DNA of 64,000 bases from Strix aluco. Taxonomy: Eukaryota > Chordata > Aves > Strigiformes > Strigidae. The position numbers and the translations under genes were made by a program. Numbering within the stretch: the stretch's first letter is position 1; each line of letters opens with the position of its first letter. The notes below the pieces were generated by a model. The model made no database searches, was not told where the DNA came from, and was given only the letters and a program-made list of their open reading frames with translations. This document shows, piece by piece, positions 24,346 to 37,000 of this stretch. Where the stretch lies: the NCBI RefSeq assembly GCF_031877795.1, contig NC_133946.1, positions 11,631,144 to 11,695,143 on the forward strand, in the 5' to 3' direction.

Positions 24346-24799
24346 GGAGGTGTTTCAGGAGGGTTTATTCTGGGCTGGTTACTGGAGTGTCTCAGTCATG
24401 TTTCCTTCCACGGGATCTAGCTCTGAGACCACACTGATGGGAAGAGATGCCTGTGATGAACAAGGAGGGAAGTTTAAAGACTGAAGTCTGAATCCAGACT
24501 GAAATATGAGTGTAGGTGCTGCTGTGGATGCCAATAACCGGCTCGTCCTCAGCCCCAGGCACTTTTGTGCTGCTTGAATACCTCAGTGCTAAGGCTGTGG
24601 AAGACAGAGCGCAGCGTTGCTGAGGGGTGAGCCCTTCCCACTGCTGCCAATACCCAGGGTAATAAAGTAGTAAATTCCTGAAGGATTTCAGGAGTTCCCC
24701 AGAGTGGAAAGGGAGAGTAGTAGTTTGTCAAGCTGGTCTTTAACTTCACTATATACCTCCATAAACCTTCTTGAAGTGGAACAGTAAGGGAAGCATCTC
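24345..24799 (-). other. PLCB2: PLCB2 3' UTR (likely)
   Basis: Runs from just after the TGA at 24802-24800 to the candidate poly(A) signal at 24369-24364. The end is inferred from that hexamer only. Confidence 0.4.
24364..24369 (-). terminator. Candidate PLCB2 poly(A) signal
   Basis: tttatt on the + strand, read AATAAA on the - strand, 431 nt after the PLCB2 stop codon. It is the nearest canonical hexamer downstream of the stop. Confidence 0.45.
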
Positions 24800-25072
24800 T
24801 CACAAGATGCTTTCTTCAATCTTGATGCTTGTTTCAGCTCCTGGGGGCACGGGCAGGGCTACTGTGACCCTTGACACCTCTGCCACTGGGATCTTTTCTT
24901 CCTGTTGTTCAGTAGAGCCTCCTTCTCCCTCGGGAAGGCCCTGAACTGCTTCCTTCTGAGTCTCTGGCTCTCCAGGAAAGCCTGCTTTTGCGTAGTTCTT
25001 CACCATCTCCTGCACCTCCATATTCAGAGTTTTCAATTTCTCCTCATACTCTGCCAGTGCCTCCTGCTGGAG
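24800..25072 (-). CDS. PLCB2: PLCB2 window exon 30 of 30: C-terminus and stop
   Basis: 90 codons plus TGA (24802-24800): [20 protein letters not shown], then a weakly conserved Glu/Pro-rich tail ending KIEESIL. Ser-Ile-Leu at the end fits a class I PDZ ligand, as the human tail does. Acceptor tttgcag. Confidence 0.95.
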   Translation of the reverse strand, partial: LQQEALAEYEEKLKTLNMEVQEMVKNYAKAGFPGEPETQKEAVQGLPEGEGGSTEQQEEKIPVAEVSRVTVALPVPPGAETSIKIEESIL

Positions 25073-28000
25073 CTGCAAACAGAGACATCCCATCATCTCC
25101 GAACACCAACACCAAGCAGCAGTTACCAAAACGTTCTCTGGGAGAGACCGACATGAGGAGATATTTGCACTTGGCAATTTTGGTCTCAACCCTATTCCCA
25201 ATGTCTCTCCCCACCCCCCCACCCCCCCCCCCCCCCCAGCAGTCTGTGGTGGTCCTGAAGGTAGAAGCAGGAGGATTGCTGATTTATTCTGTTTTACACC
25301 CCAGTTTGGTGAATGGAGACCCCACATTCACTGCGCATCAATCTTGAAAGAACATGAATGTGTTTTGAGAGTTTGAGGAGCTCAGGGATGAGACTCATCT
25401 CTAAAGATGCATTTCCATCCCACTTTAGGGGGTTTATGGTATGATTAGATGAATGTTAGTGCTGGCACGGGGTGTGCAGGAGCGCAGTGCCCGACTTAGA
25501 TCTGCGTAGGCTCCCGTAGAGCCACCTTCCAAGTCATTCATTTTCTCAGTGTACTGTGGGGAGTGGGTGGCTGCAGAGCGTGTGTGTAGGATGAGTGTAG
25601 CGTTAATTAAAGAATGTGCACGAAGATTGGTCCCTGCAGTGCTCTGGATTTACTGTACTGAGTAACAGCATTGACCCTGAGCTCCATCTTTGCCTTTACC
25701 TGGCTTTCCTTCTCCTTGATTGTTCTCAGATTATCTGCCTGCTTCTCTTCCAGTTTCCGCTGATACCTGGCTGTCTTTTCTGTCACCTTTAAAAAGAACA
25801 AATTAAAAAAACAACTCAAAGTTAAGTTTTTATAAACAAATGCTTCAGCCATCCCAAGCTTATAGCAGCAAGATGCAGGGTTGTAGAGCACACACACAGT
25901 GTCACCCCATTCCTGATTATGAACAGTTTCTGCTGGCTCCGAGGGGACCTGGGTGGGACACAAGCCCCCAAGCGCCAGTGCATGTGTGAAGGGGAGGGGG
26001 CTCTGAAGGGCAAAGGGGAGATCTTTAGTGTCTCCTCCCCTTCTGCAAAACTCTGCTCGTTATTAAATAGATGCAGGGTTATGCTGCTAATTAATTGTAC
26101 TTCAAAAAAAATCTCAGAGTTAGAAATGCAAAATACCCCGGATCTCTGGCCAAGTGGGGGGGACTCACTAGACCCTCAGGGACCTGCAGGGTTTTAGTCA
26201 GGGTAGTAGCTGTTTTCAGCTGCGCTTTGGCTGACTGAAGTACCTGCTGCAGGAGCAGTGTAATGGGATCTAAACACCCCCGAGCCCTCTGGCTCGGTGA
26301 GACATGCGGATGCTGTGCATGAGACACCCCCACGGTGCAGAGAACAGAGATGCTGTGGCAGACTGGCCCAGGACCACTCACCAGTTTGATTGTTTGCACC
26401 ACTTCCTGAATGTGAGAGTTGTTAATTTCTTTCTTCAACCTTTAAAGAAAGGAAATGTATAAAAACCTATAACCATCTGTTATCTTTATATAAAATCTGT
26501 TTATCAATAGTGATAAAGTGCCATGGAGTCAGACAGGACTGCTGGTGCCCACACAGACAGGTGTGTTTTATTCTCAGTGTCCTCCCACACTCAGAGGTTT
26601 CTGTAATTTTAGGAAAGGCAAATAAAACATCATTCAAATTCGACTGAGGCATAAGACAAATAATTGGATGCAAAATTCTATTTTTTTCAGTTTAACAGAC
26701 AGCAAAAGGACCTTTCTGTAAGCTGGAGGCAAAGGAGGTATCATAGCCCCTTCTGTACCCCGGGACAGGTGAAGCTGTCATGACTGACTGGTGTCACAAG
26801 TACCTGAACAGGCAGGCTCAGGAGCAGAGGATTCTTTTGATGGAAGGCTGCAGCCATTACGTGGCTAAACACAACCTCTGGAGTGATCAGACATGTTCTA
26901 GAGAGGCTGGTGAAGACCTGCTTTTCATTCCAGGGGCAGAGAGATACCCACCAAGGCTCGAGGGGAGGTAAGAGGCATTTGGAAGGGCTCTTAGGCTTCA
27001 GCTGAAGGGACTGGAAGGTGCATCATCACATCAGCAAGCAGCTTACGTGTTATGTCAGAGACCCAGAGGGGCAGGTGCGTGGGACACTTGTCTTCAAGGT
27101 ACAATTTCCCCCTCTGGAGTCATTCCTCCTGCATTTCCCTATGAGCTCCTGCAGCAGGGCAGGGGGCATTTCGAAGGCCCTGCTCCTGCAGTAAGTCCAG
27201 GCAGTGAAACCAATTTTGCTGACTGCCTTGCACAAAAAAAAAAATTAAGCCTACGGAGAAAGCTCCGGAGGCCACTGTCAGCGGTGACTGCAGGAATGTC
27301 ACCGCTCAGCTGGGGAGCAGATGGTTGGCTTCGCTGCATGGCATCCTGGGACACGATGGAGAACAAACGCTAAGCTGGGAGCGCGGGCAGCCCCATGCAC
27401 CTTCCCCCACCCCTGCAGCTCTGCCACCACCCGTGGGGTTCCCATGGTGCCAGGGACTGGTGTAGCACCATCCCCTGCCCAGAGCAGGACAGCTCTGCCC
27501 AGAACCATCTACCCCAGTACCTCTCCTGAGCAGCCTTGTCGCTGGTGTTCCTCATCATGGTCTGGATTCGGTCCACTCTCTTTGCTTCCAGCCTCTTCTT
27601 GATGTCTTTAATATTGCTGTGGGGAGAAGGCAGTGCTGTGAGAGGGGGGGCTGGTTACAGACCCCAGAGACTGAAGCAGCGCTCTGCCTTTGCTCTCTGG
27701 AGTGCTCTACTGTTTAGGAAAGCAAAGTTTAAGTGATTGTGCAGCAAAAAGCCCTAAGTGTTAAGCATATTTTAAGTCCTGTAACTTTTAAAGGGAGTCA
27801 TAACAAAGGGACAAGAGAAAAATACATGTTATATAATTAGGTTGCATTGTGTACCTACACTGAGTTCCTCTTGAGCAGCAGGAGAGCTGCTGAAAGTACC
27901 TTCATCACTGCTAAATTAAAGAAAAAAAACCCCAAACAACTACATGTCTGTATAGCAGACCTAAAAAGAAGACCTAAAGCAAGCAGAAAGGCACTAAACT

Positions 28001-31000
28001 ATGGGATGTGACTTGCAAAGCAGAAACCATAAACACTTAAAAATCATTTGATCAACCAGTAAGATGAAGAGAATGAAACCTACACTCTGTGCCCCTGACA
28101 GAAGCACAGGGGCCATCACAAAAGCTACCTGCAGGCCAGGGAAGGTGAGGAGACAGAGGAAGGTGTCACTGTCAGGGTGTCAGAGGCTGCTGGCCCAGCA
28201 CCTCATCTTGGCCCCCCACGTTCAACATGGTCACGAAAGGATGCGGCTAAGGGGGATGCTTCAGAGACACATAAGAAAGAACACGTGTAGGATGCTCCTC
28301 CCCTCCTCCCCCTTCCCAGTTTCCAGTCTATCCTCCAGCTTCTGTACATTTATGTCCCACGAATGTCTACTTTTGGACTTCATAGCTCCTTGCCCCGAGA
28401 GGAAAAGAACTTCATTTATATGCTGTGTGACAGTACTCCCTGAGAACTTCACTGGGTGCCCCACATTTCTTCTCTTATGAGAAACAGTGAGTAATCACTT
28501 CCCTATTCTTCTTCTCCATACCATTCATGATTTTACACACTTCTGTCACATCCCCCTCAATCATCTGTTCTCCGAGCTGAGTCCTATTTAATTTCTTTTT
28601 GTGCAGAAATTACTCCTCACTGCTGACTGTCCTTGCCACCCCCTTCTTGCTCTTTCAAAGCTTTTTGTTCAAGATGGCATACTGAAAAGGTGACATAATG
28701 CTGATTTTGAATTATTTTTTTTTTTCTTCTATACAATTCCAAAAATTCTATTTGCTACTTTGGCCACTGCAGAGCGTGAATGATGAGCTGTTTGAGAGGA
28801 GTATCCACAGCAGCTGAAGATATCTTTCCTGAGTGACAATAGCTTACCCCTGTGTACAGTGGAGCTATGGTTAGGTTTTTTTTCCATTCACATTATTTTG
28901 TATTTATTCATACTGAATTTAACTGCCATATTATTGCCTGTGGCTCAAAATCTGTGGGATCAAGGCACCCTCAGCACATTCCCACTGACACTGAGCTGTG
29001 TGGTGTGGCCAATGTGCTGAGGGAAGGGATGTGCCATCCCGAGGGACCTGGACAGGCTGGAGAGGGGGGGACAGGCAAACCTCATGGAGTTCAGCAAGGC
29101 CAAGGGCAAGGTCCTGCCTATGGTCAGGGCAATCCCCAGCACAAACACAGGCTGGGCAAGCAGGGGATGGAGAGCAGCCCCGAGGAGAAGGACTTGGGGG
29201 TGTTGGTGGATGGAAAACTACCTGTGAGCCAGCAACGTGCGCTGGCAGCCCAGAAAGCCACCCGTGTGCTGGGCTGCATCCAGAGCAGTGTGGGCAGCAG
29301 GGCGAGGGGGGGGATTCTCCCCCTCTGCTCCACCCTCAGGAGACCCCCCTGCAGTGCTGGGTCCAGCTCTGGGGGCACCAACAGCAGAAGGACACGGACC
29401 TGCTCGAGTGGGGCCAGGGGAGGCCACGAAGATGCTCGGGGGGGGCTGGATCACCCCCCCTGTGAGGACAGGCTGAGAGAGTTGGGGGGGTTCAGCTGGA
29501 GAAGAGAAGGCTCTGGGGAGACCTTAGAGCAGCCTCCCAGGACTTAAAGGGGCTACAGGAAAGGGGGGAGGGACTCTTGATCAGGGGGTGTGGGGATAGG
29601 ACAAGGGGTGACAGTTTTAAACTGCCAGAGGGGAGATTTAGATGAGATCTAAGGAAGAAATTCTTCCCTGTGAGGGTGGTGAGGCCCTGGCACAGGTTGC
29701 CCAGAGAAGCTGTGGCTGCCCCCTCCCTGGAAGGGTTCAAGGCCAGGTTGGACAGGGCTTTGGGCAACCTGGGCTAGTGGAAGGCCATGGCAGGGAGTGG
29801 GACTGGATGGGCTTTAAGGTCCCTTCCCACCCAAACCAGTCTGTGATTCTAGAATGATCTTTAAATCTTTCTGCAGCTCCTCACAGGCAGCTGTAGATGT
29901 GACTGTACTAGATGACACATTGTTAACAAACCATTACCCAGGTACCCAAGCTGTGGTTCTTAGTCTTGCCTGAATACAATGAATAGCTGAGAGAAATGGA
30001 GAATCTGATTTGATGGAGGACATAAAAAGAGGAAGTTTTGCCTGACACAGCAACTAAAGGCTGAGAGAGGACTTAATGGAAGGGAGGAATGAATGAGGAT
30101 TTTAGCTTCAGGACAGTGTTATTATGGGGACAAATAGATAAACGCCTGGCTAGAAATTGGTGAATTGCTTCTGCCAGTTTAAGTACTGGAGCCAATTCAC
30201 TTTGAAGACTGAGCTGAGCAGTCTCTGGAGGGGATTGTGGGTGAGGTACTGACTGCAGCAGAGAGAGGTGACATCCAGTGACCAGCAGTTATTTCCTATC
30301 TTTCTGAATTAGTCAAGGCAGTGCTGCAGCTTGAACGCTGGTACCCTGCCTGGTGCCTTGTGGCAGGAACAGTCTTCTGAGATCACAAGACAAGAGCTCT
30401 TCCCACCACTGCCCCCGTGTAACTGTATGAGACTCCGTGTCATGTTGCTGTGTCTCAGTTTCTCACCAAAGTAAAAGAAATGCTTCTGGTCCCCTGGATT
30501 CACTACTGTCTGCAGTGCAGTGCTGAGAGATCCAGCAGGAAGTGCTACCCCAGAGAAGAGCTGTGTGTTATTACTTTGTTATCCAAACACTATGTTTACC
30601 TTTCTGATGACTCCTTCAGTGCCTTCAGCTCAGCAGTCTGCTTCTCTCTGGCTAGCTCTATTATCTTCGTAACTTGCTGTTCAAGGGATGAAAACAAGAT
30701 CAAAACCAAACCAAGATGAGACACAGCACACTGTCCGTATCGAGTTACCCCCAGATTCAGCTTTAGCCCTCCCTGTCCTGAATTCCAGGGCCCAGCTAAC
30801 CCACGAGGCTTTGTGCAAAGCTGCACATCGAGTTCACGCCCCGGGGATGCGCCGTGCAGCAGGACTGGCTCCGCCCAGGCTCCGAGGGCTGCTCCGAGCC
30901 CTCGAACACCGCTGGGTTATGGCCACGGACAGCTTCCTGGCTCTGTGCAGGAGGCAGCACCAGATGCACTGCACTTGGGGGTCTGTCCTTCTAAATAAGA

Positions 31001-34000
31001 GGCTAGCAGCGAGGGGATGGCCTTGTGTCTTGTGGAAACAAAGTTCTGTGGAAATTCCTGGCAGAGGAAGCATCAGTGAGACCTGCCTGCACTGCTGCCT
31101 GCTGAGAGACAGCCCGGAAGGGCAAGCCCTGGCTGCTGCACTACCTCCTGTGCAGTCAGAACTCAAGGGTTTTATTTCCTTTTTGTAGCCTTGCCCACTA
31201 AATCTCACAGTTTTTAACAGAGTTGTGAGACAAGGATGTTTTACTCCTTTGGCTTCTCTCTGATGATAAGCATGATTTCCAGGTAAGCTGGTTCTCAGGA
31301 GGCAGGTTTTTTCCCCCCTCAGGGTTGGTATAGGCTGGACCAGCCAGTCTTGTAGGCAGCTTGCAAGGTGCTTGTCAAGTCAAAATGCACCAGGGAACCT
31401 AAGATTTAAGACACATGATGCAAACTCCTTTAGAAAATAATGATAGGAAAAGGCCTCCAAATCCTGGAATTGTCTCCCTTTCATTGGAACAGAGGGTGCA
31501 TCCCACAGTTGTCACCACCATCGTGGCCTGCACCTTGTCTCCAGGCATTAACTGTGGCCTTTGCTGGGGTCTGAGGGTGCAGATAACACGGGTTCACTTG
31601 CAGGACTCACAGGAAACACCCTACATGAATGCTCAATCTGACTTCTGCTAACTCAAACAGCAAAACACTTCCCAGATTTCAAGAGGAATGAGATCCAGCC
31701 CTGCTCTCAGTGCCAAGGGGTGGTCCGGGGAGCACTGTCCCCCACAAGGCTTTTGTGTTATTAGCACAGATGAGGCAAGGGCAAGCACAGAACACGCTGG
31801 GGGGGCTACTCTGTCCCTTACACATCGGCTGTCCTGCTGGGGTGACAGCAGCACGCACAGTTGTCCCTGCACGTGACATGGAGCTGACAGTTGCTCTGAG
31901 GGGTGTTTTCTGCCCTGTGGCCACACTTCTAAGCTCAGAGTTTAGTGAAGAACTTGGGTTTTCAGGCTGTCCTTGCAGGGGCTCTCCTAGGCTATGGTTT
32001 CTGTGGACATCTGCAGTCCTTACCTCTGTGGCGTGCTGCTCCTTCCTTCTCCGAATCCCATCGTGGTGTTCCTCCTCCAGGTGGATGAGGTCCAGCTCCA
32101 GCCTCTCTCTCAGTTCCAAAAATCGGCTATCAACTCTTTCTGCCATTTCTACAGGATTTGCACATGTACCAACATCACCTGTTGACAAATTCCTGCAGAA
32201 CAGACACAGCAGCTGTGCTGCTTCTAGAGACACCGATACAATCCCGACCTTCCTTCCCACCCCATGCTCTAAACCCAGGGAGATGGGGCTGCCTGCGCCG
32301 CTCTGTGCTTCCCACAGAGAAGGGCAGCCCTCGCTTCTCCTCAGGATCCCTCTGCTTCCGTCTGGGGAGGTGACGCCCAGGCCAGGCCCTGCTGGAGACC
32401 CTCTGCTGTATTTACCTCTTCTGGGTTTTCCTAGAGTGTATCATCCTTTTCTTGCCTCCATAGCAGACAGGCTCCGAAAAGAGTACAGAATATTTCTGCA
32501 GCAGCTCCTCCCTCCGTTTACTTGCTTTCCGCTCCAGCTCCCTCAGTTCCTTTTCCTGCTTCTTCAGCAGCTTCAGGAAGAGCTTCATCTGCTGCAGTTC
32601 TGCGAGGCTGGCTGTCTGAGGCTCTAAAACACAAAATAAAGAGAGGCTGTTTTCTCTCACCCAGCATTTCTCAACCTGCTGTGATGCCTTTTGGGGTCAG
32701 ACAGCTTTTTTCAGCACTGCCTTCATTCAGCTTTTCCTCCCTCTTTTCAGCAGCTCAGCTCACCATCTGCTGCAGGCATGGCACGGGGATGGCCACAATT
32801 GCTGCCTTTTGGTATTTTGGCCAGAGGAACACGCTGGTGGTGATGTGCCAGTCTTGTGCCTTGCACCCTTTTCCACAATTCTAAGTACCCCAAAGATAGC
32901 GCAATTGTTAAGCTAGTTGGCAGCTCTAATTATAAGGGAAAAGCTGTTATCTCGTTACTGCTTTTTTTGCAAAACTGAGTTATGTGACAGGTGCTTTCAT
33001 CCCTTCCAGTTTTAATGCCTGGCATTTCTTCAGTTGTGAGGAATAAATGAAAGAGCTTTTGAGATAGATGAGAACGAGAAGGGAAGGAGGCCTGTGAACT
33101 GCTGGAGAACTTGTTATCTGGCTGTAGCAAGTCAGTCAGATGCGGTTATCTGGAGCAGAAAGGCCACAGGGAGTTACCTTCTCAAGGGAAGTAACTTTTT
33201 TTTTTTAGCTTGGCATGTGTGAAAATTAACAGAACTTGTGGGTGTGGCTGCTACACAACACTGTGCGGTACAGGGTCAATTCCTTCTAAAAAGCTCGTGT
33301 TGAGAAATGGAAGCGTGCAGCTTAACTGCAAGTCTCTCCGTCAACAAGTCTAGACTCAAACCAGAGCGCACTACGCTTTCATGATGCCTTTTACCAGAGC
33401 ACATACTAAAGTAATCATAGCTCTGTCCTGGGGAACATTTTTCTTTAGGAATAACTTTTAAAAACAAAACTTAATGTACGTAACAGTTACTTGGCAACAT
33501 ATCCCAAGTGCAACAGGTTTACTCTTGTGCCTTCAGTTCTGTGGCATAATTGGTCATACCAATTGGTGGTTTGCCTTGATTTGTATCACGCTGCATTAAG
33601 CCACAGAAAAGCAGAACAGTAATGTTCTTGCAGAGGGTGCACATGTGCTGAAGACCCCCCACAGCCACACCACGTCTGGTTTAGTGAGGGTGAAGCAGCC
33701 GTCAAAGCCAGCCAGAGTAGAACGTGTGGGGCAGCTCCAGCCCGTGGCCTCAGAGGGCTAAAGCTGGAGCACCCAAAGCTCTGCCCTACCTGTGCAGACG
33801 CCAGTGGCCCAGCTTGCCTAAGGCGTGGACTGTGGCAACCCCAAGCCTCTCTTCTCCTCCAGACCTGCTGTGAGCTCAGTCCCAGCCTGCGAGCTCGCCA
33901 CAAGCCATGGCAGTTGTCAAAGGGGCAAATGGTGCCACAGGCAGGGAAATGGGGTCCCCGAGCCCAAAGGTTCACATGGTTTATCTTTAGGGCTGGCTGC

Positions 34001-37000
34001 GATGGGCAGGGAGGGGTCAGGTCTTGGTTAATTTGCAAAGAGGCTTCATCTCTCTCCTGGTCAGAAAGAGGCCAGAGAGGGAGTGTACAATGAGCAGCAG
34101 GGCCTCAGCCCATGTGAGCAGCATGAGGGGAGTTACCTGCCATCTGCGTCACTTCTAGCATGTTCTCGTCCCTGGCGAACGCTGCAGCTCCTGAAATCAC
34201 AAAAGAGGTTCCTGTTTATGTTCTATCTTGGATCTTTGAGTTGAAAACGGATAGTGGAGAGCTCATCAAGTACACGGGCCACATGAAGGGTGTTGGTGTA
34301 AATACAAAGGAAATTATTAAGCTGCTGAGATGCTTAAATGCTTGGGAACTTTAACAGGCACAGCAGAAAGGGAACAGGATTCTCTGCCTTGCCAGAGAGA
34401 AAGAGCATTTGCTTTGTATTAGCTGAATATTCTAGTGGTGATTTGGCTCACGTAGTTTTGGTTTGATGTTCTGCTCTGAAATTTGAGAAAACTGATTGTT
34501 TTGATACCAATATATTTGAAAGGACACTAACCACATTGATACAGTTAATATGGAAGAAATACTGATTAGCTGTCAATTACTATAAAACACAATGGAAGAG
34601 AATGAGATAATTATGTGTATGGTGGGGACATGCTCTTACCTAACCTGAAATTACTCTATCAATTAATTTGTATTAGAAGCATGTTTGAGGAACATTCCTC
34701 AAATGCACTTTCACCAGTCCCACACCTTTAAAGTTTGTTGACTTGTTTTGTAAGGCCAAGAAGGTGCTGGTATGAAAGGAGCAAACAGCGTTAGGAAGAT
34801 CTTTCTCTGATAGAGTTTCTTTAAACCTAGTAATAAACGCTGACTTTGTCTTTTGATTTCTATGGAAGCAAATCCATAACTTTTTTCCAATTCATCTGAC
34901 TAGTCAGAGTCCATGTAGTTTCTGCCCTTGTTATGTTAATGGGTCCCCATTTAATCTAGCAGTCAAAGCACAGGACTGCTCCGTTCCCGCTCTCGCAGAA
35001 TGCCAGATGTGGGATCTGTTCTCTCTGAACTTGCAGTGGATCTTATAAAGAGCTTGGTGTTCATTTGAGCTGATGAATAAAATTACTGATCTCTAAAGCT
35101 CCCAAGTATTATACTACTGGACTCTGGTGCAAGTGCAGCTTCACAAGACAAGAGTTTTCAGGGGATCTAAACATACTTAAAATGTCAGAAATCAACAGTA
35201 ATCTCCAGAAAGAAACCCTTGAAAAGAACAAAGAGGTGAAGAGCAGTGAGGTATTATGGGACAAAACCAAGCCAGATCTTAAAGCCTTTGTCTCACAAAT
35301 ATCCAGAATTATCAGGTCTTTGCCCAAAATCAGTATCAAACCCCCAATTTCACACTTGAGATGAGAGGCTACACCTCTGCCCCAGTCCGCTTCTTCCTTG
35401 GACAGCAGTTCCCTCTCAACATAGTTATCTCCAGGGAACTCTGTGCTGAACCTGAAAAACCAAGGTCCTCTACCTGCGTCCTCAGCAGAGGTGCAAGGTA
35501 GCATGGGAATGGCAGCCCTGGCCCAGCACAAGAGCCCTGCTGTGGGGGGGAAGATGAAGTTTATGCTGTTGGGCCTTCAGCTTGTTCCCTGGTGTTCTCA
35601 GTAGGTACCTGACATTACTTTTCTTATGTGGAGCATAAGCAGTATGAACATCACACTCGCTCCAGAGGAGTGTCCAGCCCGAGCCAGGGGATACCTACAG
35701 CCCTTGCCATTAATGACAAGCACCAGAATTTAAGTTGGTGACTTGCCCTGAGAGGTTCTGACCCCATTACCAAGAATCTCCACCCTCCAGCACTGGCTCT
35801 TTCTGGACTTTTGAGCATACAGGCTTTCCCTTCCACTTTTAGCTCACCCCACACCCACAGGTTTACCTGCAGGTCCATTTGAAAGAGGAATGCTGAATTT
35901 CCCAGTAGAGTCTGGCATCCCATTAGTTTCAGCAGATGGGAAGTTCCTCGGTGTGCCAAGCCTCTAAAACAAAGACCAGAAGTAAATCAGAGCTCTATTA
36001 TTTCAGGCTGAATCCATGCAACATGTTTTACAGACAATGACAGAACTTGGACAAACTCACCTCCACTGAGCCATCTTTTAGCTTGACTGATCTCTTGTCT
36101 TGCAGACTGAAGAACTTAATGGGGTTGGAGAGAGCAATAGTCAGATCTAGAAACAGAGAAGAGGGCTTTGCTTGGATTATCAAATAACTCCTTGCACTCT
36201 GATTTTCCTCGCCTTCTGCTTTCCTTCCTGGCCTAGGACAGGGAATTGTGGCCAAGGGATATTTGTACTCTCTACTTGAAACAAGCTTCTCCCTGACAGC
36301 ACAGAAGGAGGGAACCATCTTCATGTCAGTCCCATCTGAGGTGGGGGCTCACAAGTGATGTTCCAGGCAGCTCCATGAACCCGAGAAGAGCATACTGCTC
36401 CCAGAATCCAAAATCAGGTTAAAACTTTCCTAACCTGCACAGCTCCTTGCTCCAGTTCCAGTCCAATGCTGTATAAACCTGGTCTTTTTTATCAATATGT
36501 GTTAAACCCATCAATTTCACAGGATTTCCCTCATGAATAAGTGAACCTTATGTAGGAACAGGGCAGGAGAGAGTAAACGTGAAGTATTCACAAGAACTTC
36601 TGTGGCTGATGCTGTTACACTCTGCATGACCTTTTGTTCATAATTGTTAAAGTTTCACTGTTAACAGCTCCAGTGGGGCTTCTTTCCCAATTCTGCTCTC
36701 TCTGACCATCCCCTTTTAAAAGGAAGATCACTCTATCTCTGTACCAGCAAGAACCTCCCTCTCTTCAAACAGGGAAGAACAATGCTCCTGTGCTCCCTAA
36801 AACCCTGTTCTTGTCAGTCCCGATAGTTATCACCTCGTCACTCAAGGAAACCTCTTCCCTGCCTCTGAATAAAAGGAGTAAAAAGCCTGACCCATTCCAA
36901 ACCAGAGAGACAGTCACATCTGCGCTGCACAGCAGGCCTCGGCTGTACTGGGAACCAGTCCCAGCGCAAGCAGTCACTCTCTACTGGTGGAAGCGAGGGT

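Larger units (their letters stand above)
25073..27520 (-). other. PLCB2 introns between window exons 30, 29, 28 and 27
   Basis: Three introns of 627, 595 and 1081 bp (25073-25699, 25787-26381, 26440-27520) with canonical splice sites. Apart from the G/C tract nothing else is seen. Confidence 0.8.
27617..30599 (-). other. PLCB2 intron holding repeats
   Basis: 3.0 kb intron between window exons 27 and 26. The middle is ancient repeat plus CR1; the flanks 27617-28299 and 29859-30599 show nothing recognisable. Confidence 0.8.

Noticed and set aside
31710-32627. 305-residue + strand frame
   Set aside because: It is the antisense shadow of PLCB2 window exons 24 and 25 and the intron between them.
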